Source: Acorus gramineus
Lineage: Eukaryota > Streptophyta > Magnoliopsida > Acorales > Acoraceae
Length of the DNA stretch: 64,000 bases
Direction: 5' to 3'
NCBI GenBank assembly: GCA_030737835.1
Contig: CM060847.1
Coordinates: 7,898,584-7,962,583, forward strand
A model generated the notes under the pieces. That model did not search any database, was not told the DNA's origin, and was given only the letters and a program-made list of their open reading frames with translations. Of the stretch, positions 28,401 through 39,167 are shown one piece after another. The position numbers and the translations under genes are program-made. The number at the start of each line of letters is the position of its first letter. Position 1 is the first letter of the stretch.

Positions 28401-28711
28401 GAAATAGAATCATTCATTGCCCCTCTACATCTTCGCATAAACTTCATAGATCATGCTACAATGGAAATTCCCGACAAACCCTAGATCTTCAAAGTTGGGT
28501 AAGAGAGAACATACAGGCCCTGCTGGTCTTGGGTGGCCTGGTAGAGGCCGTCGTCGCGGTAGGTGCGGGAGCGGACGCCGATGACCTGGAGCGACTGCTG
28601 GGGGTCACCCCTCCTCTTCGCAAGGTACACCGCCCTCCTCTGCGCTCTCTTCCGCGCCGCGTCCATTATATCGTGCACCTTCCTCTCCGATCTCCTCGCC
28701 TCGTGCCACAT
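22440..28711 (-). CDS. CLASRP-like SR-related splicing regulator
   Basis: Homologue of CLK4-associating serine/arginine-rich protein, a nuclear regulator of alternative splicing. Thirteen exons join to 531 residues: 28515-28711, 27804-27842, 27562-27710, 27318-27393, 26155-26455, 25960-26066, 25768-25815, 25443-25652, 24987-25082, 24371-24504, 24050-24188, 22870-22944 and 22440-22464. The N-terminus is MWHEARRSERKVHDIMD and the DRY_EERY-type region contains FVNFERYRDLIKHRRRG. Then come a long acidic run (DSDDEDDDEEDDDEDDD), KEFGVTRYSWLVHMDKKAKE, a basic coiled stretch (SRKERRKASQMERERERE), an RS segment, RILEALHVDP, another RE/K-rich helix and a C-terminal RS domain. The exon 3 donor (GGAT|GTCGGT) and exon 8 donor (TG|GTCGGG) are weak but needed for frame. 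Identity is sure; the last exon is inferred from a TTTTGCAG acceptor that extends the RS tail (VRSRSRY). Reading through exon 12 instead would stop at 22830. Confidence 0.88.
24596..24896. mobile_element. PIF/Harbinger MITE in a CLASRP intron
   Basis: 301 bp with terminal inverted repeats GGGTTGATTTAGCAAGAGG and the reverse complement of GGGTTAGTTTGGCAAGAGG, flanked by TAA on both sides (24593-24595 and 24897-24899). It lies wholly in the intron between exons 9 and 10 of the CLASRP-like gene. Confidence 0.75.
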
Positions 28712-31157
28712 CTCTCCGTCTCTCCTGTCTGAAACCCTAACCCTAACAGTAGCGATCGATAGAGAAACTTCTTTGTTTGAGATCCTGATGTATTTTGTCC
28801 CCTGGTTATCCTTCCAAATTTTATGATGTCTACGAATCTATCCGACCATAGATCAGATATTGCGTGTGTATGGACGGTCGGGATTGACCGGTGAGACGGA
28901 GGTGTAAAACGTGTCATGCAATGCTGCCTTGGCCCGCGATTGAGTCATGCCCACAGTTGTGCCATGTCACCTATGACCGGTCCTGTCGTGCAGCTCGTGC
29001 TATCCTACAGCAACGGCCGTCAGACCAATTTTAGTCATGCTATGTGATTTAGTTATATATTTTTTTATTATAATTTAAGTCATTAAATTTAAATAATATT
29101 ATTTTTTAATTCCTCTTAAAAATTAATAAAAAAAATTAAATAATTTAATGATAGATCTTTTCAATGAGCTAATAAAAAAATATATTATTTAAATCTGATA
29201 ACTTAAACTATAATGTGGAAAAGTAAGATATCGATCATTAAATCATTTAGTTTATGGGATTAAAAGATTAAAAATCTTTTATTTTATTTATCATCTATTT
29301 TTTAATATTTGCTATTAATTATACATTATTGATGTAAATACTTATAAATTTATAATTTTACTTGTAATATTATATAAGCGTGTATGTTTTTTTATCTCAT
29401 ATGGTAGGTATAAGTCTCAATTATATTAATTGAAAACAATATCTCCAAAGACCATGTGAGCCCCTCCACAGGTGTAACCCTAGTCCTTAATGAAGTATAT
29501 CATCGTATCCTACATGTTTTCAACATGGCCCCTTGTATTCCTAAAAATGAGAGTGGTTTCTCATGAGTCATAACTTCTAAACCATAGTCAAATGTAATGT
29601 TGCGAGATCTTCATCTTCGCACTTCTCTCACCATTCTTCTTTAAACCTCATTCTAGGGATGACAGTGGGAGTGTCTCAATAGAGTATTCGACCTAACCCG
29701 AGCCAACCAGGTCGAGTCAAGTTTCGGTTTGGGATGGGTTTAAGACAGATAAAATGAAACTCGGCGGGTTTCAGATAAAAAATGAATTTACTTAGCAAAC
29801 TCCACCCCAAACTCTCCCCGGTTGCAATTAATATTAGGATTAAATATTTATTATAATAATTATATAATTTATATTTGACATGTAAAAAAAAATAAGAATG
29901 AATAAACTCAAATGCTAATTGAAATTTGAAATCATATAAACATACACGGGTTGTCTTTTGGTATTAAAAAAAATATATATTATATTTGTCACTTGTTACA
30001 AAGATTTTATATTTTATTTCTTATTTTGTAGGGTTTATTATAATAAATATTTATTTTTATTTAAAAATTTAACTTATATTAAATGTTACATAAAAATATG
30101 TTTTAATATTCTTTCCAAATCTGTCTTGGCCTCACTTGATCCTACCCAACCCGACCTAAATGGGATTGGTTAAGGCATGTTCGAGTTTTTAGCATGCTTG
30201 TTATAGGACGGTTTTGCAATTAAAAAAAAAAACCGTCAAAGTTTTGAGACAGGTTTGGAACATAATTTTATAAACAGGTTTGAATTTGAGATTCACAAAA
30301 CCCGTCCCATCTGTACCTCTTCTGCTTCCCACATATCTTGGAAAAGGTGCCCATATGAATGTGTTCCATATACTTAAACACTGGTCATACAACAATATAA
30401 CATAATATCTCTTCTATTTAATGAAAAATCATGTTATACATACATACCTTAATATATATACACATAATATAATATATATATACATTACACACGATGAAAT
30501 ACATTTATATTGTATAGATTATATTAAGCACGGGATGTGTTGTCGTTACTGTCGTGCTGTGCTAGAATGATCCCACAGGTCAAGGATAGGCCCAGCACGA
30601 CCCAACTTTCATTTGTGTAGCCATGACCTTATTTCTTAATAGGCAATACCCCATATCATGTTGGGCTTGCTCGTCTTGTTTTACACTTTGTTGACAATGC
30701 AAACTAGTTATCTGTTTTTTTGAATAATTAACATTGTTTGAATCCCTTCTAATTAAGATAGCGTTTCAAAATGTATTTACACGTTATTTTCATTTTTAAA
30801 AAGTGAAAAGCTCAAACATATTTTCAAAGAACACAAAAACCAATTTAGTAAAAAAATTGTTTTAACTTTTAGTATAAAACGTATGTTTTTTTTAAAAACA
30901 ATACGAATTTTCTTGTAATTAAGTTTTATTAAAGTATTTTATACAAAATCATGATTTTTAAACGTGTTTACAAACAATGCCTAAACATAGTCTTCTAATA
31001 TTTTCACAGTAAGGAATCCAGATCACAGGAGATTTTATAAGATCTCAAAATCCAAAAAGTGATGTGGTGCTCTTAATTATTATTATGTCCCTATAAAAAA
31101 TAAGTGAATAACAATAAATGTGGAGCAAAAACAAGATGAATAGTTCGACTTCACTTA

Positions 31158-31377
31158 GGCTCCGTTTGGGTGTGCGCTGTGCACCACCGCGATGGTCGAA
31201 TCAACCCGTCAACGCAGAAGCTATGTTTTAACGGGTTGGAAATGTCAGGGAAAATTACAAATATACCGCCAACATGCACATAAAACACGGACGCTGTTAT
31301 TTCCGTTTGGCCGAGAGCTCGCGTCGACTGGTGTCCACAAACGCAAACGCCCCGCGAAGGCTTCGCCAAATGGAGCC
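31158..31377. mobile_element. PIF/Harbinger-type MITE, GC-rich
   Basis: 220 bp with tips GGCTCCGTTTGG and the reverse complement of GGCTCCATTTGG, flanked by TTA (31155-31157 and 31378-31380). The inside is unusually GC-rich for this intergenic region. Confidence 0.65.
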
Positions 31378-32689
31378 TTAGTTGAAGTTTTGAACATTTC
31401 TTTATCACTCTCATGTATCTAAGCTGAATGGGTCATTGAATCACAACACATCCAGATGGATTCATATTCCACTTCTTATTCCGTAACATCTTCGGGTGAA
31501 TACATATTCCATTTCCTTATTCTTTTTTGTCATGCAAGACGTTGATTTTAGATGCTAATGAAGCGGAGACCAGGAGAGCGTCAGTTTTTGTGCGGCTCAA
31601 ACCCCCCACACACGTGGCACAATCTCCCCAACCACCGAAAATCCGACCCAAACTCACGTCAACTCACCCGGTTCGAAAGTGGGACCCACACCCACCAAGT
31701 GGGATTCATTTCTGCATGAGCTGTATCCCATACCCTGTAATAACTCTCGTGTCTGACTCAGACCACCCCCGTCATCTCTCCTCGTTCCGCACCATAATCT
31801 CATCTTATCCTACCCCACCACCAGCACTTAAAAAATATTAGATTGAATAATTATATATTAACCCTCTGTCTGGGTTGAAACATAAATAAAGAATATGAAA
31901 TAATACTGAGGAATAATTGAAACAAGTTGTTTATTTTGTTAAAATAAACATTTATGACCATGTCTCTATAAATTAAAATAAGACCTCATAATAAATTAGA
32001 TAAAAATCCTTTTCTTTGTTATTTAATTTTTGTTTATCTCACATGACACTCTTACACATTCCAAAAACTGTTATATTTATCAAATTACATACACATCTCT
32101 CACAATTATTTTCAAACACAAATAAATTATGTAAGGATAAAATACGTTATTTAAAAAGTCATAGTCCTCCACTTATCTTCATTTTATCCAAGGGGAATCA
32201 AATAACAAAAAAGGTATTTTTATGTTTCCTAATAAAAATAACAGAAATGTAATTAAATAAAAATTTGCTTATTTAGTATGGATTGTTATCTATCATGATA
32301 TAATTATTAGGTGCAAATAACCATATGTCACACTGCAAACGGGGGTTAAACATGTCAATTTTATATACGTGTAAAACATCAGTATCGAATAATTAAAAAT
32401 ATCAAAACATTCAAAAGATATAAAATGTGAAAATAGATATCAAGATATCTCTTGTCAAAAGTATATAAATCTAACATATAAATGAAAATTATATATGTTT
32501 TCAATGTGTATTATTTGATTCAAAACACTTATGTTAATTTGTTTTTTCACATTCTTAAAAAAAATCATAAGTTTTATATACCATTTGTAATATTACTTGG
32601 AGTTATTTGACTTTAATAGTTATATCAAAATATTTAATTATCTATGAAAACTGAATGATTTTTAGATATTTTTTTTTACATTTGATAAA

Positions 32690-32970
32690 CAGATGCTAAA
32701 TGATAGATAAGAAATAAATAAAAGTTTACTATTTTTTATACGATAAATCTACTTATTATAAATTGTTTATATTTGATTATATGTGTAATAGGATATGTGA
32801 GTGATATGATAAATATGATATGATATATATTAAAATGTTAGTTGAGATAATTTTTTAAAATTAAACAAATTAGTTTTTATCCACTGATGTAGATAACTAT
32901 TGATAAGTAATTTAAGGTACCCATAAAATAGCTATCAAGATTTATTCTAACATACGCACATTAGGCCTTT
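32690..32970. repeat. MITE fragment, same family as 48600-49065
   Basis: Shares an ordered series of words with the stretch at about 48600-49065: AATGATAGATAAG, the GTGATATGATA(A/G)AT segment, TTTTTATCCA, GATAAC/CTGATAAG and finally ATAGCTATCAAGATTTATTC. The left end of the family unit is not clear here. Confidence 0.6.
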
Positions 32971-33449
32971 CAATTTTTTTTTTAATATTTCCTCTTATTT
33001 TAGGTTATTTTATAACTCAAACATAAGCTTTATTTTTAATTTTTTTAGATACATTTTGAATTTCAAAAAAATAACTTTGTGAACTTAAAAAATGATTCCT
33101 TAAAAATAAAAACCATTTATATCCACGTTGCGTATTGTAACTTGAATCCAAACGATGACTTAGGCCCCATTTGAAAACAAATTCATTTTCAAACAGGAAA
33201 AAAAATTAGCTTAATTAAAAATTATAGACACATTTTTCTAAAATAGTGCTAAAAAAATTATTTTTTTTCGTAATTAGTGGATAGAAAGCTTCCTCCAAAC
33301 TCAATTTTAAATCAGACTTTTAAAAAAAATAAAAAACTTTCAAACCTGTTTATAAACGGATGACTTATTTTAATTAAAAATATCTTTTTTTTTTGTTTAT
33401 AAAATATTTAAATTCAAATATTAACGTCAAACATTTTAGTGCGTTACTG

Positions 33450-33700
33450 ATATTGTAGCGTTTGGTTGCACAATTACGCAGCTTTTGCGATTGTAAGAAG
33501 CTGGTTCCGCAATTGTGTAATCAAACAGTTTGCAATCGCAGCTTCTCGCAAATATATTTCAGATAAATAGTATCAACTATCAAAAAGCTGCGATTTAAGA
33601 AAATTAGGTGAGACATCATGTAGAATCAATTTTAAAACTATCGCAAAAAAATTAATTTTGCAATCGCATTAACAAACGCTGTCTAAAAGTCACTTCACTT
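33450..33700. repeat. MITE copy, same family as 38037-38275
   Basis: Terminal words GTAGCGTTTGGTTGCACAAT and the reverse complement of ACAGCGTTTGTTAATGCGAT form imperfect inverted repeats. Internal words AAAAGCTGCG, GAAGAAAA/TTAAGAAAA and AGAATCAATTTTAAA recur in the same order at 38037-38275. Confidence 0.6.
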
Positions 33701-33717
33701 CCTGAGTTTCCGCCCTT

Positions 33718-34105
33718 AGAGCATCTCTAATGGACATGTTAGTTTACTATGTTAAAGTGCCATGTCAGCATTTTATCACTCATTCATTTACTACATTATT
33801 ATTTAGTTGATTGTCGTTACTCCAATGGAATAGTTAAATAACTAGTTAAAATAATAGTGGACCCACCTCTTCACCCAGTTAAATAACTAGTTAAAATAAT
33901 AGTGGACCCACCTCTTCACCCACTCAAACCTTTCTACCCATCTAAAATAATATCATTTTGGATATTTTAAATGGTGGGGCTCATATTTGATTGGTTAAAG
34001 TACTAGCCATAGTTAACACTTTTCTTAATATATAACATGTAGGGCCCACATTTAACTTATTATTAACACTTTCATTGAAGCACCATTTTTAGATGCTTTC
34101 TATAA
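33718..34105. repeat. MITE-like region with exact 45-bp tandem duplication
   Basis: Begins GCATCTCTAATGGACATG and ends with an imperfect reverse complement (CATTTTTAGATGC), a pattern common in plant MITEs. Inside, a 45-bp unit starting GTTAAATAACTAGTTAAAAT occurs twice without change at 33833-33877 and 33878-33922. The right end lies next to TATAAAAT at 34101, just before the DUF1685 gene. Confidence 0.5.
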
Positions 34106-34401
34106 AATATGACTCTAGTAAGTGAGCCAACGTGTCCATAAAAAATGTACTTATAACACAAACACCACTACCTATTCCTGCGGAGCACGGGACCCCGAAT
34201 CCCTTGATATTTACGTTTTTCAAGAAACCCGACCCCCCAAATCATCCCGTGAACCTCTCGATAACAAAACCACTGGAGAGAGGGTCTCTCTCGGTTCCGG
34301 CCGAGCCGGCGAAGGCGGCGGCGAAGCCGCTGTACAAGACGAAATCGTGGTCTCCGGACTCCGATCGTGAAGAGGCCTGGCTGAGGAAGAAGGACATTCA
34401 A

Positions 34402-36046
34402 ATGAGGCGCCGAAGGATCCCTGCCGGCGGAGGCGTGATCGGAAGACTTAGCAGGTCCGTCACCGACGACGACCTCGATGAGCTGAAGGCGTGCGTCGAA
34501 CTCGGATTCGGATTCGGGAACGGCTCGCCCGTCTCCGCCCCCGTTGATCGCCGGCTCTCCGACGCCTTTCCCGCAATCGATCTCTACTACGCCGTTCACG
34601 GCCTATCCCGATCGACTTCCTCCGCCGCCACCGAATGCAGCGGAGAAGGCGGCGGCGATGACGGCGGAGAGGGGTCTTCAAGCCCTAGCTCGATCATCTT
34701 CCCAGGTAAAAGAAAAGAATAGTTATTTTTTTTTAAAATTCTTTTATTCGAAGTTGATCTCGGCCGTTCGATCTGGAGAGTCAGTTTGAATTGGACGGTT
34801 TGGATTGGAGTTTCGGCGAGGTTTTTCTCCAGTTGTCTTCGCGAGTGAGATTAACAAGGGGGAATTTCTTTTTCGTCGCCAGCCGTTTTATGCCGAAGAT
34901 TCGCGGGCGGACGCGCTAAATCTGCTCCGCGAAGGAACAGATTGTAAACGTGCGCCGCAAGGCTTGGGTCATTCTCCACCGACTTTATTTTTTATTTTTA
35001 TTTTTTATGTTTATTTTTGGTGACATGTCCCAATCGGAATACGGCGTCAACGGTTACTCTCATTCGGAACTATAAGATTTAAAATTTAAAAATGGTTCTA
35101 AATTTTTTTTTTACCAATTTTTAACTTTTGACCAAATGGTATACCGTATACGGCATCTATCATTTTTGGATGGTATAATAAAAATGTGAGTTGTCTACAG
35201 AATTCTTTTGGACTTTTTTTTAATCACGTGTTTTCAAACAGTTTTAAAGAATTTTTTTTTTTTTGTTTTTGAAAAAAATAATCGAAAATGAGCTTTTGGA
35301 GAATTGAATTTTATTAATTTATTTTTTCAAAAATCATATTTTTTCAAATAGATTTTAAACGGATCCTTAGAAGCCGGGATTAAATTTTTTGGTTATCAAA
35401 TCTTTATATGTTAAGAAAGTAGAGGCTTAGTTGTAGTGTGCTCGGATGGACATCTTATCAACTCGATCCCTTTTGTTTTTGGGGTGGTAAGATGTGGAAA
35501 GTGGAATCCCCCCCTTTTTTTTTCTCCTGTACTGGTTTTATTTTCCCCACTCTGTCTCGCATTATTTATTTTGATTTGTGATTGAAATAGATATGCTCAT
35601 GTTTTTATAAAAAATAAATAGAGTCTAAAAATGCATACGTTTTTTTTTTTAAATATTTAGATTTTTTTTTTTATTGGTTTTTTTTCTTTTTTCTTTCTAA
35701 TGAAGCCATGTAATCACAATCCCATATTTTTAATAGAGATTGTCATTTGAACTATGCAATCATCATTTGAATATTCAGATTCTTGACCAATAAAATATAA
35801 TGTTTTATATAATAAAGAAGTACTGATCAACTGAATGCAAATATTTTTTTAATTTTGTGATAAAATATATAATAATGTAATATATTTACGTAAATGCATT
35901 GGTAGATTTTTAAATATTCACAGTAATCGTGCCATGACAAATCAACTGGTATGGTGTGTAATGTAGGTGACAGCCCACAGATGGTGAAAGAGAGGTTGAA
36001 GCAATGGGCCCAAGTGGTTGCATGTTCGGTGCGTCAGTTTTGCTGA
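34402..36046 (+). CDS. DUF1685 family protein, 5' end uncertain
   Basis: Plant-specific protein of unknown function with the DUF1685 core: RSVTDDDLDELKACVELGFG, then LSDAFPAIDLYYAVHG, and after an intron GDSPQMVKERLKQWAQVVAC. Exons are 34402-34705 and 35967-36046, joined in phase 1 with GT/AG ends, giving 127 residues from the first in-frame ATG. The same frame stays open back to 34126 (stop TGA at 34123), and its upstream translation (TKSWSPDSDREEAWLRKKD) also looks like the family. No in-frame ATG exists there, so the normal start seems lost or lies in an unseen exon. TATAAAAT at 34101 and a 3-codon upstream ATG frame at 34145 would place 34402 as the next ATG. Exon 1 is strongly GC-rich. 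The role is not known. Confidence 0.8.
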
Positions 36047-36939
36047 ATCCCAGCCGGGATAAAATGACAGACTGATTTGAAAAATCTGACTCTTAATGGC
36101 TTCCAAACAAAAGCATACAGAATGAATGACAAGAGATGGGGGCTCATCATGTGGTAAAGGTAATATTTAACTTTATATACAGGAAGAGAGAATCTTAGAT
36201 TTTTCAAGTTGGTTTTATGTGCTATTGACTGAATTTGATGAAATATTGTTGATAGTGATTGTAGTCTTATAAATAAAAGCAGCTCATGGAGTAGTAATTT
36301 TGTATGGTTAAACATGAGCTTTGCCATATCTTTGGTTTTTTTACCGACATCTGGTGGAGTTCGGATCTCCTGTCCCCAGAATTCCTATGTGACAGCCAGT
36401 GATAATGGGACAAGTAAGCAGTGCAATTTTTTATTTTATTTTTTTGATAAGAGTATATCAAAAATTATATTTATTTTTTAATAGGCTTATACTCTTTATG
36501 CGGCAACAAATAAGTGGTTGTCACATATAATTCGTAATCACACAGTCACACAGGAGATCCAAACGGTTGAGGCTGTTTGGACAAGTTATCATTACTAGAT
36601 ATTATAGACTATAGTTATGGTTAATTATTTCGAGCGCCACTTAACTGTTTGCACATGCGTACAGTTTTACATAAATATCAATTAAAGTGATAGCATTTTC
36701 CTTAGAAATATCTTATCTCTACTTGGGACATTTTTTATTGGTTACATAAGAGATTTTTGTATTTGTTACATAAGATTTAGACTCTTATCATGATTTGATG
36801 AATGATGTCCAACTTACTCTATTTTGATTAAGGGGTAAACTCATGAATATGCTAGTGATATGATTAAAAGAAGAAATAAATACTCTAATCATATCACAGA
36901 TCCTATCACCCAAAAATTCTCACCTCTCATGCTCCATTC

Positions 36940-37370
36940 TCACCACCCACGAATTCCTCTTTTTGAGTGGTGGGAACAATATGGGGAGAGGAAGAGAGAG
37001 GAGAGTGGCGGGTGTAGTAGCCGGGCGGAGAAAGGGGGGCGGGGGTAGAGAGGGCGGAGGATGATGACCTCTCTCTCTCCCCACTCCCTCATGCTCCTTT
37101 GCCTCCCCTCGTCGCCAACCTTCCCTACCTCCCCCTTCCCAACCTCCCACCCTCTCTCCCCGCACTTGTCTCCCGCTTTCAACCCCCTTCTCTCCCCAGC
37201 CCCTATCTCCTTCCACCGTCTCCTGATCCCTTTGCATGCCCCCCTTGTATCCTACTATGCCATTTCTTTCTTTCTCTTACACTTTTTTTCACTGTTCCCC
37301 CTCCCCCCATATTATCCTCACCACTCAAAAAAATTTGTGAGTGGTGGGGACAACTAGGGGGGAGGGAGGG
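36940..37370. repeat. GC-rich strand-asymmetric stretch with paired palindromes
   Basis: Two similar hairpins flank the segment: CACCACCCACGAATTCCTC with GAGTGGTGGGAAC near 36940-36975, and CACCACTC with GAGTGGTG near 37320-37348. Between them the top strand is purine-rich to about 37055 and then pyrimidine-rich to about 37300. Open frames on both strands reflect composition only. The style matches 8215-8660. Confidence 0.45.
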
Positions 37371-38036
37371 AATAATTTCTTCTTTTAAAAATCACTTAAA
37401 GAAAAATTAGATAATGTTAAAATAATCAAATGGTGGTTTTACACAATATATAAAATACTTAAAAATCAATGGTGCTTTCCTGCATTTTATGCACTCTCCA
37501 AACAGGCAAAGTTTGCTTAATGTGTAACAATTGGAGATTTACCTTTATATGTGATCAGAATATTAGAAGCATGGGCGATCATGGATTCATGGTTTAATAA
37601 TTTATTCATCAACTTAATAGTTGTAACGTGGTCTCTAGAGTGATTGTACCTAAACACCTCATATATAGAATCAGTATACTTGTGGAGCTTGATCAACTAG
37701 ATATTATAAGAGGCTTCCAAAAATGAAACGATATGGTAACAAAATGGAATACAAACCTTTGATACAGTGGCTGGGGCTATAACATACTCTGTAAACGGGT
37801 TTTGTATTTATGGAAGGAATGAAATCTAAAATGATTTGTGAGATTATCTTATACATCTTAAGCAATGAAATTTTATTATTTATTCTATTATGCTTGTAAT
37901 ATAAGATAAGAATATGGCCAAAATCCTCTAACCATGATAAGGATTAAATACATTTTTTTTCTGGTTACCACAAAGATCGGAATCTTTTTATCAACTTATC
38001 AGCACCACCATTGATAAACACTACCACCGGCTTACA

Positions 38037-38275
38037 TGGTAGCGTTCAGTTATGTGATTGAACAACTTTTATATTTGTAGAAAACTGATTTTATAATTAT
38101 ACAATTAAATAATTTTACAATTGTAGTTTTCTGTAGACAGATTTCAGGCAAATAATGTCGAAAAGCTGCGGTTGAAGAAAACTGGAGGAGATAGTTTCTT
38201 GCAGAATCAATTTTAAATTCAGCGTTTGTAAAAAATCAATTTTGCAATCCCGCTACCATACACTACCATCGAGTT
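38037..38275. repeat. MITE copy, same family as 33450-33700
   Basis: Tips GGTAGCGTTCAGTTATGTGA and the reverse complement of ATTTTGCAATCCCGCTACC are imperfect inverted repeats. The internal words AAAAGCTGCGGTTGAAGAAA and GCAGAATCAATTTTAAA match the other copy. Confidence 0.6.
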
Positions 38276-38920
38276 AATGTTATGATAGTGTTCAATTCTC
38301 ATGTTAATTTGAACATCTGAGGCAATTGCGACAAAATAAAATTTTTCTTGCATTAAATACATATAAAAAACATCATCAAAGAAGTTATTTGTATGGTCAA
38401 AATATTGTTTATAACCATAAATGAAAACACAGATTAAACTAATGCATGTGATTACGCTACGAGTTAGAGTTAATAATAAAAATCATATCTTTTATATCCA
38501 TGAATGGAAGACTTCATGGAAGCAATATTTATCAAACAAAATTAAATCAATTTATACCATAATCAAATAGAATTTGGATCCAATTAGATTGGCTTCAATC
38601 GGTCCTATCAGTATCTAACTGTACAGTTTATGAATCGAATTGCACTGTCAATTATTAAATACAAATCTTATCTACTTTATTGGATTTTATCAAATTTAGA
38701 TTTAGTCAGTACCATTAATATTCAATTGAAGAATGAGATAATCGATCGCGCATTTCATTTAATGGTTGTGTATTTTGATTTATGGAATTCAGACTCAATC
38801 AAACAAACGGAACAAATACTATTCTATGATAACCGGATGGATTCGCCACATAATATCACATGCGGAGACGCTTTACGGCGACCAACAAAACGACAAACAA
38901 ACAAAGAGCAACAAAAGAAG

Positions 38921-39017
38921 AAATATCTGGTGGTCCGTTACATTCGCAGATATTTATCGGCGCAAGCCCATCCTCTGCCACGTGTATACGCGCCACGTGT
39001 AAAAGCATCACCACGTG
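38921..39017 (+). promoter_or_regulatory. G-box and evening-element cluster of the COR27-like promoter
   Basis: Within 97 bp there are three CACGTG cores (38979-38984, 38994-38999, 39012-39017; contexts CCACGTGT, CCACGTGT, CCACGTGG) and two AAATATCT motifs in opposite orientation (38921-38928 forward; 38948-38955 reverse). AAATATCT is the core of the evening element bound by CCA1/LHY/RVE proteins; CACGTG is bound by bZIP proteins such as HY5 and ABFs and by PIFs. They lie 145-240 bp upstream of the ATG. Confidence 0.75.
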
Positions 39018-39125
39018 GACCTATTATCGACCATCCCTTCTCACGCTTTTCTTCTCTCACAACAAACGTCTTCCCTCTGAGAGAGAGAGAGACATTCGAT
39101 CCTAAATTAGAGGATATTTTTGTTC

Positions 39126-39130
<5 letters not shown>

Positions 39131-39162
<32 letters not shown>
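39131..39162 (+). repeat. AG microsatellite abutting the COR27-like ATG
   Basis: Sixteen uninterrupted AG units run directly into the ATG at 39163, so the repeat forms the last part of the 5' untranslated region. Confidence 0.9.

Positions 39163-39167
<5 letters not shown>

Larger units (their letters stand above)
28712..34401. other. Intergenic region between CLASRP and DUF1685 genes
   Basis: No gene recognised in about 5.7 kb of AT-rich DNA. It holds several transposon remnants: a hAT-like fragment beginning TAGGGATGACAGTGGGA at 29654, a Harbinger MITE at 31158-31377, MITE copies at about 32690-32970 and 33450-33700, and a MITE-like region at 33718-34105 containing an exact 45-bp duplication. 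The CLASRP promoter must lie just right of 28711, but I see no clear TATA box. Confidence 0.65.
36047..39162. other. Intergenic region ending in the COR27-like promoter
   Basis: No gene recognised. Contents are a GC-rich palindromic stretch (36940-37370), a MITE copy (38037-38275), a stretch at 38590-38760 resembling the 1083-1385 element, and the COR27-like promoter motifs at 38921-39017 followed by an AG microsatellite leader. Confidence 0.65.

Noticed and set aside
28109..28732. 207-residue plus-strand open frame
   Set aside because: Overlaps exon 1 of the CLASRP-like gene on the other strand and shows no similarity; a shadow frame.
36920..37410. Open frames of about 100 residues on both strands
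   Set aside because: Same cause: GC-rich, strand-skewed, palindrome-flanked repeat DNA without any recognisable domain.
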